Source: Arenicola marina (lineage: Eukaryota; Annelida; Polychaeta; Arenicolidae). From it: DNA of 64,000 nucleotides. A model generated the notes under the pieces. That model ran no database searches. It was not told the origin of the DNA and saw only the letters and a program-made list of their open reading frames with translations. Every line of letters starts with the position of its first letter. The stretch's first letter is position 1. Positions 1-10,999 of the stretch are shown here, one piece after another. The translations under genes and the position numbers were made by a program. The stretch spans positions 10,919,574 to 10,983,573 of the forward strand of contig OZ025248.1 of assembly GCA_964019135.1 (NCBI GenBank). Direction: 5' to 3'.

Positions 1-21
1 AGCATGAATATATACACTCAC

Positions 22-186
22 CAAAACCACAGGTCTGCCACCATTGGATATCGAAGTGACTTGGGGCTTAGTAACGGGAGGCTGACACGTGATGATGTTG
101 GTGTAGAGTTCAGAGATGTTGCAGACCCCTCTGCCGACCTCAATAAGGTAGTCCTTCACCTCGCAGCCGTAATTCAATCTCTCTCC
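22..186 (-). CDS. Copy L exon 16: third IPT/TIG domain
   Basis: The exon is 165 bp, phase 0-0, with acceptor gtgtag and donor GTGAGT. It reads GERLNYGCEVKDYLIEVGR, then a VCNISELYTNIITCQPP segment. This is the classic plexin IPT pattern: (K)GxxLN, a cysteine in the second strand, CNI-x-L, then a C-x-PP end. It joins exon 15 in phase 0 to give an LLTIKGERLN junction, like the plexin ILKGRNL motif. It is the last exon visible, and its open donor shows that the gene continues beyond the left edge. Confidence 0.8.
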
Positions 187-298
187 CTACACCGAGAGGC
201 AACGATTCCTATCAAACACATGTCTACATGCCTACCGCTAATATGATAGGTTCAGCTGTAAAAATGCTAAATTGTGGCCGAACGTAGACCGTGGATCA

Positions 299-320
299 AC
301 TATATATATATATATATAAT
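299..320. repeat. (AT)n microsatellite
   Basis: Simple ta repeats; similar runs lie at 932-951 and 63240-63260. Confidence 0.9.
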
Positions 321-1024
321 ACATATCCGCTGGTGATCTGGGATGATATATGCATATAATAATGATATAGGAAAAGTGGGGGGAAAGTGAGGCAAAATGG
401 TGAACGCTAAGCTCTTTTTGTAACTGCAATCAGTAAGACAGAAACAAGAGTTACCACGTTTTATTGGACCATTAAACATTTAAATGTGACGTTGTAAGCC
501 GACTAGCATGTCTTAACAAGGACAAATTAGAAAATAAGAATACAATTAAAGTCAAGCATTCATTGCGCCGTTTTACCCCATAGATGGGACAATTTGGGGT
601 CAGATTTGGGCAACATGGGATCATGGAGTTCATGGCTATCCGTTGGTCGCCCGTTTCACTGGCTGAATAAACATTGTTTCCCACGTCCTTGGGACTTGAA
701 GATCAAGGTGTACGCATTTTGTGTCATATAGCATTAAGGGGAGCTGTGAAATTGGATCAAAAGTGAGAAAAAGATCTTAATTCATACTCGCATATTGTCA
801 CCTACCGGCATCCCGCTTCGTATTGCGGGTGCCAAATGACGTAAGCTGCTGGTATAAAAGTGTTCTCCAGACGGCAGCTCGGAGATATTACAATGGAGAT
901 ATTACCCCACCCCGTTATGCCCCGCGTGCCCATATATATATATATATATATAGTTAGTGTGTCTACATAGTGAGTGCATACATTACATATATATGATGTA
1001 GATCTGGCCTGGGGAAAACCTCAC

Positions 1025-1330
1025 CTTAATGGTCAATAGCTGGGAGCCCTTGTACGCGCGGTACGGTCGGATCAGGTCTTCTTCCTCGAATGTATCTATG
1101 TCGGGATCATAGAACACGTCGATTATACCGTATTCAGGAAGCACCTGGCTCACGTTCTTGTAGGTAAGCAACCCATCAAACTCGAAGCCCAGGTAAAACT
1201 GGAAATCATCCCTATTGATGCGATGAGCGTTGTCTGCCAATTGTCGTTTTTTGCGCCCCTGGATAGTCGGTATGTTGTTGACAGTCGGCGTAGGGCAAAT
1301 CATCAAAGTGCTGTTGAGAACCTCACACAG
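1025..1330 (-). CDS. Copy L exon 15: end of TIG2 and start of TIG3
   Basis: The exon is 306 bp (102 codons), phase 0-0, with acceptor ttattccag and donor AAG|GTGAGG. It opens LCEVLNSTLMICPTP, matching the plexin IPT end (C-x-V-x-NST-x-x-x-CP-x-P). It then carries a variable loop with an RKKR basic site (candidate furin cleavage), the F-Y-D-P-D strand, and YKGSQLLTIK that opens TIG3. The two TIG domains share this exon, as expected for abutting IPT repeats. Confidence 0.85.
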
Positions 1331-1513
1331 CTGGAATAATAAAGCATTAGATGATAGGTTATCTAGTAATAAAGCATAGGATTCATGACAACGTTCAAAT
1401 CTTGCGAACGCGTGCGTCTAACGTTACATATAAATGTACACTTATCGCGGGTTCTATGCACCGGTTTAGGTCCTTTGGGGACCAACAAAAAAACACATGC
1501 TCTTAGAATGAGG

Positions 1514-2218
1514 GCGCATCACGCTGGTGCCTTGGTAGAGTCGTGACTGCGAGACTCGTGGGAGCGTTTCTTTGGGACAGGACCGGGGGGCCGCCCGGTA
1601 TACTCGATGTTCTTCCGGGCCTGCCGGTCGGGTTATGCCGAATGTCAATGAAATGTTCACACCGGTCATGTCCGGTTCACTTAGGGGGTAATGGAACCAG
1701 CCTTGACAGTCACTTTTCAATCACTTTTCAATCAGCCGCCATCTTCTCCCGAATGTCCCGTGCTGTTCTGAACGGGGCACATCGGCATACCGAATGAATG
1801 CGTGCGCATCCGACCGGGATGAAAGAAGTGTCGAGCGGTAAACCGATGCGTAATGTGCGTATTCGGTCCACTTTGGGGATACACCCGGGTTACCAAAGAA
1901 ATGCGCCCATTGTAGTCAACGTTTGAGTGTTGACCGGCTGGCTGCGTGGTTTGTGCGTAATAAATCGAGTGGGTGTGAACATATTTTTTGTTTGCTTTGA
2001 TCCAGGCATTCCTAACAATAAAATCATAATACAATTACAGATAAGACATTCATCTCTCGATAATGCATGAGGTCCTTTCGATGAAACCGTAGGAAGCGTT
2101 GCATTTTAAGGCAAATCATCGATGTTTACATATCTGCGACAAACGGAACACCATTGTCCTCGCCTGGTCAGTCCATATGAGGAGCGTTGTTACGTAACCA
2201 TAGATACCGCGCAGAAAA
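1514..2218 (+). repeat. Dispersed repeat A, copy 1
   Basis: The stretch shares its start (gcgcatcacgctggtgcctt) and, from about 1924 to 2218, most of its sequence with 43497-43842 in the same orientation. It has about 400 bp that the second copy lacks. It lies in intron 14 of copy L just before the LTR element at 2232. No coding potential was recognised and the family is unknown. Confidence 0.6.
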
Positions 2219-2231
2219 ATGCTGCTGATAT

Positions 2232-2415
2232 TAGAGCATTATCAACTCTGTGACTGTAAGGTGTCGCCCCCTGTGGGTAACTACTACATCGTGTAGGGCA
2301 GAGTGCTGCCCTCTGTTGATTACTCAAGGACTCATTGTTATCAGTGTAAACGTGTTGTACCAATACGGACAATAAACCAAGTTTGGATGTAAAAAATGGA
2401 AGTTGTTCCTATCTA
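2232..2415 (+). repeat. 5' LTR of the 2.2-7.2 kb element
   Basis: The sequence begins tagagcattatcaactctg and ends ttgttcctatcta; it is repeated directly at 7034-7217. It holds an aataaa motif near its end. It is short for a gypsy LTR. Confidence 0.85.
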
Positions 2416-2629
2416 TGATAACAATGAGTCAACCACAAGAGCCCAAACCAGTCATGGGCGTCCGACACTGTCAACAGCGCCGTATCAAGACAGTGTAACC
2501 AGGGCCAAAGATAACACCCCTATCATCGCTCAAGCACCAACAACTACCACAGCCACGACAACGGAACATTCGAGGTCAGTTGAACTCTTCTAAAGCTCCA
2601 AAATGGTTAAAGTGAGGTGTCCTTTCCCC

Positions 2630-3560
2630 GGCTGTGCCTATGAGACCGCTGACGCCGAGGATGGTGCTGTCGTTACTGCCCTTCTGAACATACATGCGCA
2701 AGCTCACGCCCCAACTGCTACTGGGCCCGCAAAGGCGGAAAAGCTGTATCTCGGCAGCCGGGACCGGTGAAGAGTGGGCGTACTTCGTGACACGGTGGAA
2801 GGAGTACCGCGAGGGAACCAGGCTGACCGGCCGAGATGTAGTGTCACAACTACTGGAATGCTGCGATGACCAGCTCCGGAAGGACCTGACCCGTGCTGCA
2901 GGAGGCACATTCGCGGCCAAAACAGAGAAGGAGGTACTCACAGGCATGGAGGCACAGGCGGTGCGCAGAAAAAAACATCATGGTAGCCCGCGTCACCCTA
3001 CACAATATGTCACAAGACCGTGATGAGCCCATTCGGTCATTTGGTGCTCGAATCAAACGCCAGGCCGGCACGTGCAAGTATGTGACAAACTGCTTGGCCG
3101 ACGACTGCGGAGCTGACGTGGACTTCACAGAGGCGATATTGCGTGACGTGCTTGCCCGTGGCATAGCAGACCAGGATATCCAGCTGGATCTCCTTGGGGA
3201 TCAAAATCAGGACATGTCACTGGAAGAGATGCTCTCATTCGTCGAAGCCAAGGAGTCTGGGAAGAGGTCGGCCTCCAGACTGTTAGATGCGCAGGGTGCC
3301 AATGCTATGAATAGTGCCTACCGCCGCTTCAAGATGCAATAATGGAGTGGTAAACGGTGGAATCCTAAAGTGGACCAGCCAGGGAGGCAGCAACTCACCT
3401 GCTCGTATTGCGGAGGCCGTGGTCATGGCAACCGTGCCCCGCCCCACGTGAGGGCAAAGCAGTGCCCGGCGTACAACCATAAATGTAAACTGTGCAACAG
3501 AGACCACCACACCGAAGGCCTTTGTCGCAGTAAGGACAACCCAAAGCCCAGCAGTAAAGC
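2630..3560 (+). pseudogene. gag-like region of the first LTR element (fossil)
   Basis: Residues typical of gypsy gag appear, with a C-x2-C-x-G-x-GH type knuckle near 3400-3510 (CSYCGGRGHG, then CKLCNRDHH). Fossil, broken. Confidence 0.7.
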
Positions 3561-3779
3561 CACCAATGCCGGTGACCAGGAAGCGGCGGCCTTCAGCGAA
3601 TTCTCCGAGCTATGCACCGTTCAGGCCATTGGTCGCCGCGGGGGAGGCCCCATCGCCATGAACCACCACCTGTACAACAACCAACGTGACATGTGGATAA
3701 GGGGACCATCGCAGGCCCAGCCCTACATTCGTCTGAACGTCGCAGCCAACAAACAAGACTACAGGGAGCTTGGCTTCGA

Positions 3780-3900
3780 ATTACTAACCCCCACGAGATC
3801 CCTTTCTCTGGCGGCGATGGCTGACACAGGTTGCCAGAGCTGTCTCGTCGGGCTGCAGGTGATCAACCGCCTAGGTTTACGGCGCAACGACCTGATACCC
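3780..3900 (+). pseudogene. Retroviral-type aspartic protease region (fossil)
   Basis: AMADTGCQSCLVGLQV carries the DTG active-site signature and lies between the gag-like and reverse transcriptase regions, as in Ty3/gypsy elements. Fossil. Confidence 0.7.
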
Positions 3901-4329
3901 GTCACCATGAAAATGCACGCTGCCAATGAGTAGGGGATGAACATCCTCGGGGCCGTCATCCTCCGATTCTCTGGATCGGGCAAGCCAGGTCACCTGCTTG
4001 AGACGCGACAAATCACGTAGGTCACAGACAACTCTGACAAACTCTTCCTCAGTCGCGAGGCATGTGAGCAGCTCGGCATGATCTCCAAATCATTGCCTAC
4101 CATTGGTGATGTCCACGTCCGTGCTACGCGACAATCCCCTGGTGAGTCGATGCACACTGCACACCCCGCGGACACCACTGCCCCATTCGACTGCCCCAAG
4201 CCCAAGCTGCCCCCACCCGTGTCGACGGAAATACCGTTCCCAGCAACCCCCGCCAACAGGGAAAAACTACAAGCGTTCTGGGTTAACCACTACAAGGACA
4301 GCACGTTCAACACGTAGGAACATCAGCCA

Positions 4330-5700
4330 CTCCCCATGATGACAGGCCCTCCGATCAAACTCATGATTGACCCCGACGCCTTCCCTGTAGCCTACCACAC
4401 CCCGATCTCAGTCCCATTACACTGGCAGGAGGAAGAGAAACCTGGGCTCGACCAAGACGTGAGGCTGGCAGTAATCGAATCCGTTCCTATAGGGACACCG
4501 GTCACTTGGTGTCATCGTAGGGTGATCTGCGCCAAGAAAACTGGGAAGCCACGGCGTATCGTTGACTTTCAGCCCCTTAATGCCCATGCTACCCGAGAAA
4601 CCCATCACACACAATCTCCTTTCCACCAGGCTCGTACCGCCCAACACGGGAAATAGAAAACCGTGTTCGACGCCTGGAACGGATACCACAGCGTGGCATT
4701 GGACCCCGAGGACAGGCACTACACCACCTTCATAACACCATGGGGCCGCTACCGATACTGTACAGCACCCCAAGGCTACATTGCCTCGGGGGATGGGTAC
4801 TCTCGCCGTTATGATGAAATCGTTGCCGACATCCCCCAGAAAACGAAATGCAGCGACGATGCCCTGCTATGGGCCGGCAGGATTGAAGGTAGCTTCTACC
4901 AGCACAGTGGCTGGACATCTGTGGCAGGAACGGCATTACTCTGAACCCAGACAAGTTCGTAGTCTGCCAAGAGGAGGTAGATTTCGCTGGCTTCACAATG
5001 ACCATGGACAGTGTGCGCCCTTGCGCAAAGTGCCTGAGGGCCATACATGACTTCCCCACCCCCCGCAACATCACGGACATTCGGTCTTGGTTCGGCCTTG
5101 TGAACCAGGTATCATACGCCTTCAGCATGGCCGACCGCATGCTGCCGTTCCGCGAACTCATCAAGCCAGGTAACACCTTCACCTGGAACGCAAGTCTCGA
5201 GGAGGCCTTCCAAGCATCGAAGCAGGTTATCACAAAGGAAATCGAGACTGGGGTAAAGATCTTCGACAAGACCAAACCGATCTGCATCGCCACTGACTGG
5301 TCAAAGGACGGTATCGGCTTCTGGATGTTCCAAAAACATTGTGAATGCCTGGGCACGACACCGTTCTGCTGCAAATATTGCTGGAAGATTACACTCGTGG
5401 GAAGCCGCTTCACCCATTCAGCCGAATCTAGATATGCCCCAATCGAAAGAGAGGCCCTAGCTGTGGCGGATGCCCTGGATAAAGCAAGATTCTTCGCACT
5501 TGGTTGTACAGAACTCATTGTAGCGGTCGACCACAAGCCGCTACTCAAGATCCTTGGGGACCGCTCGCTTGAGGATATATGCAACGGCCGCCTCAGGAAC
5601 CTCAAAGAGAGAACCCTCCGATACAGATTCCGAATCGTCCATATACCTGGCGTCCGAAACAGGGTGGCGGATGCGGTTCTCGCGCCACCCATCGGGGGAG
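4330..5700 (+). pseudogene. Reverse transcriptase and RNase H region (fossil)
   Basis: Gypsy-type polymerase fragments are seen over 4.3-5.1 kb, followed by RNase H with CIATDWSKDGIGFWM, SAESRYAPIEREALAVADAL and VAVDHKPLLKILGDRS. Fossil, broken. Confidence 0.75.
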
Positions 5701-5749
5701 AGGGAACCGCCAATGCTCCATCTACCCGATGATGTCGCCTGCACTTGGG

Positions 5750-6940
5750 ACCCTCAGGCCGCTCGACACAACTTCTTGGCAGGCACACGGACCCCACACG
5801 TCGACCAGAAGGATCTCAATCCCAAGACCAGGCCTGGGATGGCGGCTATATCCTCCCTTGCTACACTACACTGCGTCACCTGGGACCGTGTTCGGGAGGC
5901 CACATCCAGCGATGAGGATATGCACCTCCTCGTAACACGTATTGAGGACGGCCTTCCTCAGTCTCATCATGAGTTGCCACCCCCGCTTCGGCCTTACTAT
6001 CAATACCGTGAACACCTGCACTCAACAGACGGTGTGATTCTATACAGGGGCCGTGGCGTGATTCCCCCATGCCTCCGCCAGGAAGTCCAATCCGCGCTCC
6101 ACTCTGCCCACCAGGGCACAACCTCAATGATTGCGCGAGCAGAATCTTCCGTTTTCTGGCCCGGGATCACCTCAGCCATCAACCAGACCCGCACCGACTG
6201 CTCACAATGCAAAGCGGATGGCACCATCCCGACCCAACGCGCCACCAGCACCCCTCACTCTGCCGATATACCCTTTCCAATGCGTATGCGCTGATTTCTT
6301 CCGCTAAAAGGGCACCACCTATCTGTTCATCGTGGACCGCTATTCTAACTGGCCCATCGTCGAGAGGACGAAAGGTGGAGCTGCGGGTCTGATTGACTGC
6401 TTTAGAAGGTGATTCGCCACATACGGGATCCCTGACGAACTCTCCTCGGACGGTGGCCCAGAGTTCACAGCCGCTGCCACTCGCCAATACCTCCGTACTT
6501 GGGGCGTCCACCATCGCCTCTCATCGGTGGCATTCCCTCACAGCAACCGCCGTGCCGAGATCGGGGTAAAGACAGTCAAGCGTCTCATCACAGACAATAC
6601 CGATGCCAATGGTGCCCTAGACACAGACGCCACACAACGGGCAGTCCTCCAGTACCGCAACACCCCTGATCCAGACACCAAGCTGTCACCCACCATGTGT
6701 GTCTTTGGAAGCCCCATCAGGGACTTTATCCCTATACTGCCTGGTAGATATCAACCTCACGACACTTGGAAAGAAACCCTCGCGGCCCACGAAGAGGCGC
6801 TCCGAAACAGGCACATGCGAGACGCTGAACGATGGACGGAGCACACAAAACGCCTCCCCCCGTTGTCTGTCGGTGACTTCGTTAGGATCCAAAACCAGAC
6901 CGGCCCGCATCCCAACAAGTGGGACAAAACTTGACGAGTC
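5750..6940 (+). pseudogene. Integrase region (fossil)
   Basis: An HHCC-type zinc segment lies near 6.0-6.2 kb and catalytic-core-like fragments follow to about 6.9 kb. Fossil, broken. Confidence 0.65.
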
Positions 6941-7033
6941 TTAGAGGTGAGGCAGTTTGACCAGTATGTAAAATTGACGGCTCCGGTAGGATGAGACTTC
7001 GGAACAGGAAGTTCCTACGGAAGTACACTCCGA

Positions 7034-7217
7034 TAGAGCATTATCAACTCTGTGACTGTAAGGTGTCGCCCCCTGTGGGTAACTACTACATCGTGTAGGG
7101 CAGAGTGCTGCCCTCTGTTGATTACTCAAGGACTGATTGTTATCATTGTAAACGTGTTGTACTAATACGGACAATAAACCAAGCTTGGATGTAACAAATG
7201 GAAGTTGTTCCTATCTA
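7034..7217 (+). repeat. 3' LTR of the first LTR element
   Basis: Direct repeat of 2232-2415 with about five differences. The host flank after it resumes the intron-derived segment that begins just before the 5' LTR. Confidence 0.85.
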
Positions 7218-7221
7218 GATC

Positions 7222-7545
7222 TAATTTAGTCCTTTTCATAATAGCATTTTAGAACCTTCGTGCACTTGTGTCCGTATTTCGATAATTGACCCAGCATAAC
7301 GTATACTGTCCGGAGGTCTGTAAAGTGCAAATAGGTTCACTGGTGATATGTTAATTGTGGTTTTTATATGATAATGTTCAATGGCATCACTGGTAAATCG
7401 CCTTCAGGAGGTATTTTGTACGGTCCAAAAGGCCAACATTCAAAGTACGGCTTGCTCAATGAGCGCGTGTTATATTTCTAAATAATTGACGTTGTTGGTT
7501 ATTTTGTATCAATACAGATTTAATAGTTTATATTACTGACTTTCT
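7222..7545 (+). repeat. Inverted partial copy of copy L intron 10
   Basis: The segment is the reverse complement of about 10668-10985 with modest divergence (shared words include gacctccggacagtatacg and ttggtcaacaac-like runs). Its first few bases lie on the other side of the LTR element, at about 2218-2231, so the LTR element landed in it. The copy R intron at 63470-63860 shows that the 10.7-kb position is the original one. Confidence 0.75.
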
Positions 7546-7556
7546 TCCTTTACGTA

Positions 7557-7640
7557 GAGCATTGATGTAGATACGTATCCCTGTCTCGTAGGGTCTCGAT
7601 CAGATCCCATAGTGACTGTAAAGCCCTATGGCACGATATA
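7557..7640 (+). repeat. Dispersed repeat B, copy 1
   Basis: Matches 44652-44735 in the same orientation (tatccctgtctcgt-gggtctcgat-agatccc-atagtgactgta). Unknown family. Confidence 0.5.
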
Positions 7641-8075
7641 TAGCCTTACAGGTTGCAAGTGCCGTAAAACCAATGAAGATGCAACGCTATAGTGACTTCA
7701 GGGAATTAGCGTGATCTAAATCCGATTGCGCCAATGGTAAGTAACTCGGCGTCGAGGAATATTGAGGCTGGTATCGCGGCATCGGTTACGATATGTAACC
7801 TCCAACAACAATAGACAGCAACGCCAGGCAATATGAATGAAAATGAATAGGCATCATTGTATCTAAACTCTGCTTATATCTGCTACAGTGACGATGGTCT
7901 GGAAATATTAAGGGTGAAAAATCGAGATCGAAACTCGAGATCGAGGATAGATACAGAACTAATACATTTTTAAACTAGAGATCAAGTTACGCTAAATCAT
8001 TTGTTTAAACCATTCGTGTTACATCAGGATTATGCCAAAATAGCTTCAGGTGGGAGGGGCAGAGTGAGAACTCAC

Positions 8076-8187
8076 CGATCTATCCGGGTCGTATGTGAAC
8101 TGATGGAAGGATAGAACAGTGACGATCATGTAGGGTTTGTACACTGAGTCCAGGTGTCGACCGACCACAGTTTGGTTGATCCCGCCT
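8076..8187 (-). CDS. Copy L exon 14: middle of TIG2
   Basis: The exon is 112 bp, with acceptor ctgtccag and donor TCG|GTGAG. With two bases from exon 13 it reads RGGINQTVVGRHLDSVYKP, then YMIVTVLSFHQFTYDPDRS. The GGI-x-x-TV-x-G-x-x-LD signature is that of plexin IPT domains. It is too short to stand out as an ORF; it was found by translating between exons 13 and 15. Phase fits both neighbours (2 in, 0 out). Confidence 0.85.
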
Positions 8188-8453
8188 CTGGACAGTAATA
8201 AGAAAGCCAGAGCAATAAATGGCTCGAATCTATGACTAACCAGCTGGACTCGGGAAGTGTCCCGGGAAGGCCAGTCAAATACTCATGGTCATGTCATAGG
8301 TGATGTTTTATTTCGCATTTTATTTCTTGTATTTTAACCTTATATAAAAAAATGAATGGTGATAATGGGCATGGATACTAGAAAATCCAGCAACTTGTAA
8401 ATGATATTTACAAGTCAACGGTTCTCTATGCCAACAGTTAGTGTTGTACTTAC

Positions 8454-8648
8454 CGTACGAATGTTGAAAGCGGTTCGATGGATTCGATGACTGGGTCCTC
8501 CTTGAAGGTGAATTTCTGCCTCGTTTTCAAAACGTACTGCTCACTGCTGCCATTGTAGAGAGTGATTTCAAAGCTAGAGGGCGCCTCGAGTGCGGCAGGT
8601 CCGAGCGTTGTCACATTGGGGGACTCGGCGCTAATGTATGTGTAGTTG
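8454..8648 (-). CDS. Copy L exon 13: end of TIG1, start of TIG2
   Basis: The exon is 195 bp, phase 2-2, with acceptor ttttcttctag and donor CG|GTAAGT. It encodes the later strands of TIG1 (NYTYISAESPNVTTLGPAA, then a FEITLYNGSSEQYVL segment and FTFKEDP). The start of TIG2 follows (VIESIEPLSTFVR). The xFxYxxDPxIxxIxP linker is typical of adjoining IPT/TIG repeats. Two N-glycosylation sequons are visible (NYT, NVT). Confidence 0.85.
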
Positions 8649-8873
8649 CTAGAAGAAAATCGAAAAAAAAATAGCACTATAAAAACAAGATAAGAAACAA
8701 TAGCCGCTGTCCTATACTAGAATTAATTCTGATAGCGGCCATGTCATATATTATGTCCAATGATTTATAATGAGTTAATGTACGGGATTGTCATTACAAG
8801 TGGTAATTACGATTACCACCCGTCTATTTCCCTTGTAATACAAAAATATAGTTATATTTAACAAGTTTTAATG

Positions 8874-9626
8874 TAAGTATACATTAGCCCTGTTGCATGC
8901 CCATCCCTGGCTTGTCCGCTCTGAGGAGCGGGCCGGAGGGCCATGAAGTAAACATTCAAATTTAGCGTTGATTAAAAAATGTGCACTCTTCGGGCGGCGA
9001 TTACAGAAAAGTAGACAAATAAACGGTCCTTATCGATGTGTCAAGTTGTTCTTCATACCTTACTAGTTCCGTCGGCAAAGTGATTGAATACACACCAATG
9101 TGATCACTTTTCGTACTTGCTAAACTTTCCAACAACAATTTTTTACAACTTCTCCTCACGGCCCTGTTGCTGTTACGTCACAGTTCTCGTCGATCTCCCG
9201 GCAGACGGAGCTCGTTCCTCACATCGATCTCGAGGCAGAGGGCGTTACGCTTACGCCATAGTCCTAGGGACAAGTGTGATGTGAGGAACGAGCTTCGTCT
9301 GCCGGGAGATCGATGAGAACTGTGACGTAACAGCAACAGGGCCGTGAGGAGAAGTTGTAAAAAATTGTTGTTGGAAAGTTTTGCAAGTACGAAAAGTGAT
9401 CACATTGGTGTGTATTCAATCACTTTGCCGACGGAACTATAAAGGTATGAAGAACAACTTGACACATCGATAAGGACCGTTTATTTGTCTACTTTTCTGT
9501 AATCGCCGCCCGAAGAGTGCACATTTTTTAATCAACGCTAAATTTGAATGTTTACTTCATGGCCCTCCGGCCCGCTCCCAAGAGCGGATAAGCCAGGGAG
9601 GGGCATGCAACAGGGCTAAGTATACA
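8874..9626. mobile_element. Foldback (long-TIR) DNA transposon, non-autonomous
   Basis: Two arms of about 340 bp (8884-9225 and 9278-9619) are near-perfect inverted repeats around a 52-bp loop. The ends are TTAGCCCTGTTG / CAACAGGGCTAA. The direct flank taagtataca (8874-8883 and 9617-9626, overlapping the terminal TAA) gives a target duplication of 7 to 10 bp depending on where the end is placed, as in Mutator- or hAT-like elements. No transposase is encoded. It lies in intron 12 of copy L. Confidence 0.8.
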
Positions 9627-9784
9627 TATGATCTAAGGTGACATATGTTCAGGTGAAATGGTCAAAACTTACATATGTTCCCACACACTTTTATGCATAA
9701 AAGAATAATCGTTTATTGATTTTACTATAGGGCTCGGCGCCCATGGTTTGGTACATATTATATATAGCAGCAAACGTAACACAC

Positions 9785-9921
9785 CTGTTAGAAACTTTAA
9801 ATGAAGTAACTGCATGATTCAAGATGGCTGTCACATTTCCAAGGTAACCACCAATAAATGTTACAACGGTGCCGCCGGACTTTGGTCCGTATGTGGGTTC
9901 GACGGAGAAGACGTACGGGAA
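9785..9921 (-). CDS. Copy L exon 12: start of TIG1
   Basis: The exon is 137 bp, phase 0 in and 2 out, with acceptor ctgtttttag and donor AG|GTGTGT. It encodes FPYVFSVEPTYGPKSGGT, then VVTFIGGYLGNVTAILN. P-x-x-GP-x-SGGT-x-V-x-x-x-G is the canonical IPT/TIG opening seen in MET, plexins and fibrocystin. It follows the LE/EGF-like exon directly, so no Sema or PSI domain separates laminin-type from TIG-type modules here. Confidence 0.85.
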
Positions 9922-10405
9922 CTAAAAACAGGACAGAACCAAAACGTGTAAGACCACGATAGCCGCCGATGTTACGGTTATCGCGAAATGAATTAAATAT
10001 GAATAAAAATGAAAATAGATAAATATCAATATAACAACTCTTTTGTCTGTAAATTTCACCGAATGGTAGAAACAACACGTGTTGGAGTAGCCGTTCTGGA
10101 CTGGTGATGGCATATGAGAATGCGTATATATAGCTCTATGCATAGTATGACACAGTAAGTGCCAACTAGAAGCATATCACGATATATAAATTATGACACG
10201 TGTTGTATTTCCATGGCAGATTCCAGACACAACGTACCCATCATAATATGGCTATCATGTAACCCACAATATGGATCTGCGATAAGATAAAATGGATTTA
10301 TCCGCGAATAATAGAATATGTGAGGGGGAGGGGCCAGTTTACAGGGAAACACTGGTTTAGCGTGTTTATTTTAAGCTGTTGTATATCATTGGGTACGTTA
10401 CGTAC

Positions 10406-10541
10406 ACAGGTTTGTTGTGAGTCTGCGGGGCTGCCCTGTCCCGGCAGACACTGACACTTGGCGCCCACACACACAGGGAACCCGCCTCTGTCACGCCGAG
10501 TCGCGCCGCTGAAACACTTACACTCCGTCTCATTGGCCAAC
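10406..10541 (-). CDS. Copy L exon 11: end of laminin-NT domain and short LE/EGF-like segment
   Basis: The exon is 136 bp, with acceptor ctgttgcag and donor TGT|GTACGT. It reads LANETECKCFSGATRRD, then GGFPVCVGAKCQCLPG and a final QTC. C-x-C at the entry resembles the CxCxGHA start of laminin EGF repeats after domain VI, and the spacing C-x-C...C...C-x-C...C is EGF-like but shorter than a full LE repeat. The matching exon in copy R starts at 63935. Both the acceptor and the preceding intron are conserved there. Confidence 0.8.
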
Positions 10542-10667
10542 CTGCAACAGACACGTGATCATAGTGCTGCAGTAAATACAAAGATAAACCAGTGGTAACT
10601 GATGCGCAGCCGCGTAAGGAGCGCTAAACAAAACAAAATATATAGATAAAATATTAGAAAAGTGACA

Positions 10668-10998
10668 AGAAAGTCAGTAATATAAACTATTAAATCTATA
10701 TTGATACAAAATAACCAACAACATCAATTATTTAGAAATATAACACGCGCTCATTGAGCAAGCCGTAATTTGAATGTTGGCCTTTTGGACCGTACAAAAT
10801 ACCTCCTAAATGCGATTTACCAGTGATGCCATTGAACATTATCATATAAAAAACACAATTAACATATCACCAGTGAACCTATTTGCACTTTACAGACCTC
10901 CGGACAGTATACGTTATGCTGGGTCGGTTTTCGAAATATGGACACAAGTGCACGAAGGTTCTAAAATGCTATTTTTAAAAGGACTATATTATATCAGC
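10668..10998 (-). repeat. Conserved intron 10 segment, source of the inverted copy at 7.2 kb
   Basis: Alignable with 63470-63860 at the same intron position of copy R and with 7222-7545 in inverted orientation. No coding frame is supported. Confidence 0.65.
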
Positions 10999-10999
10999 A

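Larger units (their letters stand above)
2232..7217 (+). mobile_element. Ty3/gypsy-type LTR retrotransposon fossil, with both LTRs
   Basis: The element is about 5.0 kb, bounded by 184-bp LTRs and flanked by near-identical 5-bp sequences (gatat 2227-2231; gatct 7218-7222) that look like a target-site duplication. Internal parts in order: gag-like region with a zinc knuckle, aspartic protease (DTG), reverse transcriptase, RNase H, integrase, the gypsy order. The coding part is broken in many places (of the order of ten). The LTRs differ at about five of 184 positions, so the insertion is moderately recent. It lies in intron 14 of copy L, opposite to the gene. Confidence 0.85.
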
